Origin: Croceicoccus estronivorus
GTDB lineage: Bacteria; Pseudomonadota; Alphaproteobacteria; Sphingomonadales; Sphingomonadaceae
Length of the DNA: 64,000 nucleotides
Assembly (NCBI RefSeq): GCF_001625325.1
Contig: NZ_JRQQ01000004.1
Coordinates: 1-64,000, forward strand
Reading direction: 5' to 3'
A model generated the notes under the pieces. It saw only the letters and a program-made list of their open reading frames with translations, searched no databases and was not told where the DNA came from. Each line of letters starts with the position of its first letter. Within the stretch, counting starts at the first letter, position 1. The position numbers were made by a program, and so were the translations under genes. Shown piece by piece: positions 59,850 through 64,000 of the stretch.

Positions 59850-60057
59850 CCCTTGTAATTTTGAGGAATATCGATGGGAGAGAGGGGCCACACAGGCAAA
59901 CTCCCAAAAAAACTTTGAGGTTTCCTTTTACCTCAGAGCAAAATGATGCAATAAAAGACCATCGTCTCATGAGAGATGCTCGGGTCTTGAAAGCTCCCTC
60001 AAGCTTAAGGCCAAAAAAATGGAAGGCGGCTTCACCTGAGGCCGCCTTCTTTGTTCT
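59850..60057 (+). ncRNA. Putative small RNA with stacked hairpins
   Basis: This stretch lacks a credible gene but contains successive stems on the plus strand: CTTTGAGGT / ACCTCAGAG (59913-59921 with 59930-59938), AAGACC / GGTCTT (59955-59960 with 59983-59988, enclosing CTC/GAG and ATC/GAT pairings), and CTTGA / TCAAG (59986-59990 with 59999-60003, alternative to the second). The last loop exposes AGCTCCC, complementary to ribosome-binding purines. A terminator closes it. The 5' end is unknown. The layout resembles a trans-acting sRNA, but transcription is not shown. Confidence 0.35.
60022..60049. terminator. Bidirectional terminator between putative sRNA and cob operon
   Basis: Stem GAAGGCGGC / GCCGCCTTC (60022-60030 with 60041-60049). 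On the plus strand it is followed by TTTGTTCT; on the minus strand by CCATTTTTTT. It can therefore end both a plus-strand transcript and the minus-strand cobalamin operon. Confidence 0.75.
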
Positions 60058-60067
60058 GAGGAGGTGC

Positions 60068-60099
60068 CAGTGAAAGTATTTATATACGTACTTTCACTG
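60068..60099. repeat. Perfect 11-bp inverted repeat
   Basis: CAGTGAAAGTA (60068-60078) and TACTTTCACTG (60089-60099) flank the A+T-rich 10-base loop TTTATATACG. There is no T run. It could be an operator or an mRNA 3'-end stem. The rest of 59652-60224 outside this, the terminator and the putative sRNA shows nothing I can assign. Confidence 0.5.
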
Positions 60100-60224
60100 T
60101 AGAGGATGAAATTCTCTTCAAGCGTTTCTGAAATGCGATGGTATCCGGAAATATAGAGATCGCTTTCTGATCCCGCAGGTGCGATAATCGGTGGCAGGTG
60201 CGTGAAAATTGCAGACCGTATCGC

Positions 60225-60737
60225 TCATTTCATGCGCAGGGCCAGCCCGGCTGCGAGAAGCTGCACCTCGTCAGAGGCTTCGGCAACGCGCTGATTGACG
60301 ATGCCAGCGGCATCGCGAAATTCCCGTGCGAGCGCATTGTCAGGGACGATACCCCAGCCCACTTCATTGCTCACCACGATCAATGGCCCGGCAGCAATGC
60401 GGATGGCCGAGGTCAGGTCGTTCACCGCAATGCCTATGTCACGCCCCCCGAGCAGCAGGTTTGTTACCCATAGGGTCAGGCAATCGGCCAGGATGACACA
60501 GTCCGCGTTCGAATGGGAGGCAATGGCGGCGGGCAGGTCCAGAGGTGCCTCGACAGTGGTCCATTGCTGGCCCCGGTCTGCACGATGGCGGGCGATGCGA
60601 TCTTCCATCTCCTGATCGAACGCCTGCGCGGTGGCGATGAAGGTCGGGGGGAGGTTCGTGGCCTCTGCCCGCTGTTGCGCATAGCGGCTTTTGCCTGAGC
60701 GTGCGCCACCGATCACGAACAGTGTCTGGCTCATCAT
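60225..60737 (-). CDS. cobU: Adenosylcobinamide kinase/guanylyltransferase (CobU/CobP)
   Basis: A 170-residue bifunctional enzyme that phosphorylates adenosylcobinamide and then transfers GMP, giving adenosylcobinamide-GDP in cobalamin synthesis. The P-loop GGARSGKSRYAQQ is at the N-terminus, with the guanylylated-His region in IARHRADRG, plus DCLTLWVTNLLL and VSNEVGWGIVPDNALAREFRDAAGIVNQ. Length is normal for the family. The start overlaps the cobQ stop as ATGATGA-type coupling. It is the last cob gene in the window on this strand; the operon probably ends at the terminator near 60030. Confidence 0.94.
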   Translation of the reverse strand: MMSQTLFVIGGARSGKSRYAQQRAEATNLPPTFIATAQAFDQEMEDRIARHRADRGQQWTTVEAPLDLPAAIASHSNADCVILADCLTLWVTNLLLGGRDIGIAVNDLTSAIRIAAGPLIVVSNEVGWGIVPDNALAREFRDAAGIVNQRVAEASDEVQLLAAGLALRMK

Positions 60738-62191
60738 GGGCGCGCGCCGGAGATGGTCAGCATAGAATTGATATCACAGTATTTTTCGAGATCTTCCGCA
60801 ATGGCGTCCAGCGCGGAATCGACCACGGTATCATGGTCAATGCCATCGGATAGGCTGCCGAACTGGCGGAGGAATGCAGCACGCAGGCCGGTGTTCGTCA
60901 ACATGCCGTGGACATAGGTGCCGATCACGCGACCGTCGGCACTGACGGCGCCATCGGTGCCGCCGTGATCGAGTATGGCAAATGGGCGTGCCCGATCCTT
61001 CCCATGGGTTTCGCCCACGTGCATCTCATAACCGGAGAACTGCGCGCCCAAGGCGGAGCCGGTCGTCTGGCGCAGCGATTTCGACCGGGTGAGCGTGGTC
61101 TGCACTTCAAGCAGGCCAAGCCCTGCGATCGAGCCTTGCGTGCCTTCGATATGATGGGGGTCGGCAATGTCGGTGCCGAGCATTTGATACCCCCCGCAGA
61201 TGCCCATAATCGCCCCGCCACGGCGGCGATGCGCAAGGATGTCGATGTCCCATCCTTCTGCGCGGATGGCGGCCATATCAGCTATCGTAGCCTTGGAGCC
61301 GGGTAGAATGATGAGATCGGCATCGCCAGGAATGGCGCGGCCGGGGGGAATCATGGACAATTCGACTGTGCTTTCCGCCTTGAGCGGGTCGAGCTCATCG
61401 AAATTGGCGATGCGTGGCAGGATCGGGCAGGCAATCTTGAGCCGCCCTGATGGAGATCTTGTGCTGCGTTCCAGCACGACGGCATCTTCGCTTGGTAACT
61501 TCACCGCAGCGGGCAGCCAGGGAACGACACCAAGGCCGGGCCAGCCGGAAAGCGTCTCGATCTGGTGGTAACCATCTGAAAACAGGGCGGGATCGCCCCG
61601 GAATTTGTTGATAAGAAAGCCTCGGATCATCGCGGCATCTGCCGGATCGATTACGGTGCGTGTCCCGACTACGGCCGCAATTACGCCGCCCCGGTCAATA
61701 TCCCCGACCAGAATGACCGGCACATCGGCTGCCCGGGCGAAACCCATGTTGGCGATGTCTCCGTGCCGCAGGTTGATCTCCGCGGGTGATCCGGCGCCCT
61801 CGACCAACACCACATCGCATTGCGCCTGCAGCCGCCGGTAACTGTCCATGACTTCCGGCAACAGGGCCCCACGCGCCAGACGAAAATTGCCACTGCCCAG
61901 GGTGCCGCGCAGCTTGCCGTGCACGATCAGTTGAGACGTATGGTCCGCCTGGGGTTTGAGCAGAACGGGGTTCATGTCGGTGTGAGGGGCAATGCGGCAC
62001 GCCAGGGCCTGAAGCGCCTGTGCACGGCCAATTTCGCCGCCATCGGCAGTGACGGCTGCATTGTTCGACATGTTCTGGGGTTTGAACGGACGGACGGAAA
62101 GACCGCGATTGGAGAGCGCGCGACAAAGCCCGGCGACCAGCACGGATTTGCCGACGTCAGACCCTGTTCCCTGCAGCATCAGAGCACCCAT
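60734..62191 (-). CDS. cobQ: Cobyric acid synthase (CobQ/CbiP)
   Basis: A 485-residue glutamine-dependent enzyme that amidates adenosylcobyrinic a,c-diamide at four side chains. The N-terminal ATP-binding domain shows MLQGTGSDVGKSVLVAGLCRAL and PFKPQNMSNNAAV. The C-terminal class-I glutaminase has the Cys nucleophile in MGICGGYQMLG and His in GYEMHVGETHG. ATG 62191 is chosen because AGGAGG lies six bases upstream; an in-frame ATG at 62227 lies within cbiB. The start overlaps the end of cbiB by 13 bases and the stop overlaps cobU, so translation is coupled. Confidence 0.95.
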   Translation of the reverse strand: MGALMLQGTGSDVGKSVLVAGLCRALSNRGLSVRPFKPQNMSNNAAVTADGGEIGRAQALQALACRIAPHTDMNPVLLKPQADHTSQLIVHGKLRGTLGSGNFRLARGALLPEVMDSYRRLQAQCDVVLVEGAGSPAEINLRHGDIANMGFARAADVPVILVGDIDRGGVIAAVVGTRTVIDPADAAMIRGFLINKFRGDPALFSDGYHQIETLSGWPGLGVVPWLPAAVKLPSEDAVVLERSTRSPSGRLKIACPILPRIANFDELDPLKAESTVELSMIPPGRAIPGDADLIILPGSKATIADMAAIRAEGWDIDILAHRRRGGAIMGICGGYQMLGTDIADPHHIEGTQGSIAGLGLLEVQTTLTRSKSLRQTTGSALGAQFSGYEMHVGETHGKDRARPFAILDHGGTDGAVSADGRVIGTYVHGMLTNTGLRAAFLRQFGSLSDGIDHDTVVDSALDAIAEDLEKYCDINSMLTISGARP

Positions 62192-63117
62192 GCCAAGCCT
62201 CCTGAAACGATCCATAAGCCTGCACAAGCGCGAAGATAGATGCGCAGGGCGCAGTCGATATCATGCGGCCCGGCCTGGTTGGATCCAGTGCCGATCCAGC
62301 TTTTGTCTTCCCACGCGCCATCGTAGGAAACCGGACCGGCGATACGCAGACCAAGAGCCCCGGCCATGGCCGCCTCGGTCCATCCTGCGTTGGGGGAGGC
62401 ATGTTTGCGTGCATCACGCAGCATGATCCGCCAGCCGCGTCCGGCAACCAGGCAAAGGAGAATTCCCCCAATACGTGCCGGAAGGAGGTTCGCCACATCG
62501 TCCACGCGCGCGGCGGCCCAGCCGAATGCGCTCCAGGGCTCTTCCCGATGACCGATCACGCTATCTGCTGTGTTGATGGCCTTGTAAGCCCATAAACCGG
62601 GCAGTCCCCCGATAAGCAACCAGAACAGCGGGGCAACAATGCCATCGCAAAAGCTTTCCGCCAGACTTTCGATGGCCGCCCGGGCAATGCCAGCCTGATC
62701 CAGAGCCTCTGTGTCTCGCCCAACGATCATCGATACGGCTTTGCGCGCATTTTCGATGTCGCCTTGCACAAGGGAGCGAGCAACCGGGCGCACGTGCGTG
62801 TAAAGGCTTCGTTGTGCAAGCGCCGGCCATGCGCAGATCGCGAGCAATAGCCAGCCAAACGAGCCTGCGTGGCTGATAATCAGGGTTTGCAGCAGCCATG
62901 CAGCGCCTCCGCTCGATATGACGAGAACAGCCATTGTCGCAACGCCGAGAAACCGGCGAGAGAGTTCGCCATACTCTGGCCGGTTCCAACACCTTGCGCA
63001 TGCGTTGATAATGCGCGCGAACAGACCAACGGGATGTCCGATCCGAATATAGAGGCAATGGGGCCAGCCTATCGCGGCATCCAGAATGAGCGCGGCCATC
63101 GCGACCGGTTCAGCCAT
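62179..63117 (-). CDS. cbiB: Adenosylcobinamide-phosphate synthase (CbiB/CobD)
   Basis: A 312-residue inner-membrane protein that attaches aminopropanol (phosphate) to cobyric acid. Features are ALILDAAIGWPHCLYIRIGHPVGLFARII (the DxxxG-xPxxxxHPV start), VSMIVGRDTEALDQAGIARAAIESLAESFCDGIVAPLFW (the most conserved family segment), AYKAINTADSVIGHREE and FGWAAARVDDVANLLPARI. Several membrane helices are evident. I start at ATG 63117; its first eight bases overlap the cobC stop (ATGGCTGA). An in-frame ATG at 63156 has no better support. Confidence 0.93.
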   Translation of the reverse strand: MAEPVAMAALILDAAIGWPHCLYIRIGHPVGLFARIINACARCWNRPEYGELSRRFLGVATMAVLVISSGGAAWLLQTLIISHAGSFGWLLLAICAWPALAQRSLYTHVRPVARSLVQGDIENARKAVSMIVGRDTEALDQAGIARAAIESLAESFCDGIVAPLFWLLIGGLPGLWAYKAINTADSVIGHREEPWSAFGWAAARVDDVANLLPARIGGILLCLVAGRGWRIMLRDARKHASPNAGWTEAAMAGALGLRIAGPVSYDGAWEDKSWIGTGSNQAGPHDIDCALRIYLRACAGLWIVSGGLAWVL

Positions 63118-64000
63118 CGGACAGCGCCGCCTCCAATCGGCTGAATTCCGTCGCATTGGCCGGCAATCCGATCCGTAATCTGTTGGGCAAATCGTTGAAC
63201 GGACGTGTCAGGATCGATTGTCGGGCCAGCCGTTCGAACAGGGGCATGGCCTTGTCGATCTCCACCAGCCGGAAAAGCGGGCACGCGCCTGAGGAGGGGA
63301 GGCCCTTGTCGTGCAACAGGGCGTCAAGCGCGAGCGCCTCTTCGCGCAGGCGATCCCTTGTGGCGGAGATCCACGCGTGGTCGCGATATGCCGCCCTGCC
63401 GACGGCGATGGCCGCTGCAGAAACAGGCCATGCGCCGATGCGACGGCGCAAGTGCGCGATCATTGGCCGTGGTCCGACCATGAAGCCGAGGCGTAAGCCA
63501 GCCAGGCCGAAAAACTTGCCGAAGGAACGGAAAACCACCAGCCGCCGGTTATCCCTGACAGCAGAGGCCATGCAATTTGAAGGATCACAATCGCCAAATG
63601 CCTCATCAACGATGAGCCACCCTTGCGGGCCGCGTTGAGCAAGCAACTTGGTCAATTGCACCGGGCTCAGCAGGCGCCCGTCAGGATTATTGGGATTGGC
63701 GAGGATCAATGTCGCCCCGTCCGCAAGATGCAGAGCGTCCATCGTCAGCGGCCGTGCGCCGACGATGATTTCTCCATGAGTGCGGTACGATGGCGTGAGG
63801 TAAAAGGCCGGAGCAGAAAAGCACTCCCCTGCGAGGCGTAATCCGATCTCTGTGCCGGGCAGGGCGCAGACGTGAGCCGGGTCGGCGTCGAAATGCGCGG
63901 CTGCGGCGGCTTCCAGGTCAGACAGCGCTTCACATTCGGGCAGACGCTGCCAGTCGACCGGGATGGTGCAGGTCTGGGGCCAGGCATGAGGATTGATGCC
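63110..64000 (-). CDS. cobC: Threonine-phosphate decarboxylase-like aminotransferase (CobC), 5' end beyond the window
   Basis: The visible 296 residues belong to a PLP-dependent class-I aminotransferase-fold enzyme of the CobC/threonine-phosphate decarboxylase type, which supplies aminopropanol phosphate for cobalamin. It begins at the window edge with GINPHAWP, typical of about residue 25-30 in this family, so only a short N-terminus is missing. NPNNPDGRLLS, LIVDEAFGDC (PLP Asp) and FRSFGKFFGLAGLRLGF with the PLP Lys are present. The stop overlaps cbiB by eight bases. The frame runs open through the window end at 64000. Confidence 0.9.
   Translation of the reverse strand, partial: GINPHAWPQTCTIPVDWQRLPECEALSDLEAAAAAHFDADPAHVCALPGTEIGLRLAGECFSAPAFYLTPSYRTHGEIIVGARPLTMDALHLADGATLILANPNNPDGRLLSPVQLTKLLAQRGPQGWLIVDEAFGDCDPSNCMASAVRDNRRLVVFRSFGKFFGLAGLRLGFMVGPRPMIAHLRRRIGAWPVSAAAIAVGRAAYRDHAWISATRDRLREEALALDALLHDKGLPSSGACPLFRLVEIDKAMPLFERLARQSILTRPFNDLPNRLRIGLPANATEFSRLEAALSDG

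Noticed and set aside
59831-60073. An 80-residue plus-strand frame in the gap before the cob genes
   Set aside because: It runs through the hairpins and the terminator, which is unlikely for coding sequence; no ribosome site.
60225-64000. A cobalamin riboswitch for the cob operon
   Set aside because: The operon's 5' end lies beyond the window and nothing between the visible cob genes resembles the B12 box.

Overview
The window (about 60% G+C by eye) looks like chromosome of a sphingomonad-type alphaproteobacterium (Novosphingobium/Sphingobium-like). The indications are many TonB-dependent receptors, each beside a catabolic or iron gene set, a CsgG/HfaB secretion gene of the Caulobacter holdfast-anchor type, FixL/FixJ-like regulators, and a cob cluster in alphaproteobacterial style. 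This assignment is inference; there is no rRNA gene or other marker to fix it.

Layout. (1) 1-21.8 kb is a catabolic region. It holds an N-acyl-D-amino-acid deacylase-family amidohydrolase with a divergent TetR gene, a TonB receptor, a SnoaL-like protein, a complete IS1595-family element with four cargo genes (6407-9304), an AraC regulator, and a divergent operon (10.46-18.25 kb): TonB receptor, cytochrome P450, SMP-30 lactonase, FAD-linked oxidase, CitE/HpcH-type lyase and PRISE-type reductase. A minus-strand set follows: second amidohydrolase, COQ4-like protein, TetR. The order suggests uptake and stepwise oxidation of an unknown hydrophobic substrate. (2) 22.1-30.1 kb has a membrane diguanylate cyclase and a complete tripartite RND efflux operon. 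(3) 30.1-37.0 kb is an iron region on the minus strand: ApbE flavin transferase, DUF4198, DUF2271, PepSY protein, TonB, siderophore receptor and PiuC-like dioxygenase, with two Fur-like palindromes. The DUF2271 protein carries a textbook ApbE flavinylation motif, so the set probably makes a periplasmic flavin-dependent electron path for iron. (4) 37.1-38.9 kb is a TetR gene with a perfect 22-bp palindrome at its front and two carboxymuconolactone-decarboxylase-fold genes. (5) 39.3-51.1 kb is a dense signalling block: GGDEF-EAL-PilZ, REC-GGDEF-EAL, a membrane histidine kinase plus a single-domain response regulator, a FixJ-like regulator plus a FixL-like kinase, PAS-GGDEF-EAL, and PilZ.

(6) 51.9-58.8 kb is the most striking part: a small secreted Asn/Ser/Thr-rich protein, a CsgG/HfaB outer-membrane secretion lipoprotein with an OmpA-like C-terminal extension, and a secreted protein of about 1,610 residues made of some 18 degenerate beta-type repeats. 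The arrangement parallels hfaA-hfaB-hfaD but with a much larger third protein. It lies beside the c-di-GMP block and faces a FixJ-like regulator whose phospho-acceptor Asp is replaced by Glu. I read it as a surface-attachment system whose expression or export is tied to c-di-GMP. (7) 59.7-60.2 kb has no gene but holds stacked hairpins and a bidirectional terminator, possibly a small RNA. (8) 60.2-64.0 kb is the end of a cobalamin operon (cobC partial, cbiB, cobQ, cobU).

All functional assignments come from reading motifs and context; no database search was run.
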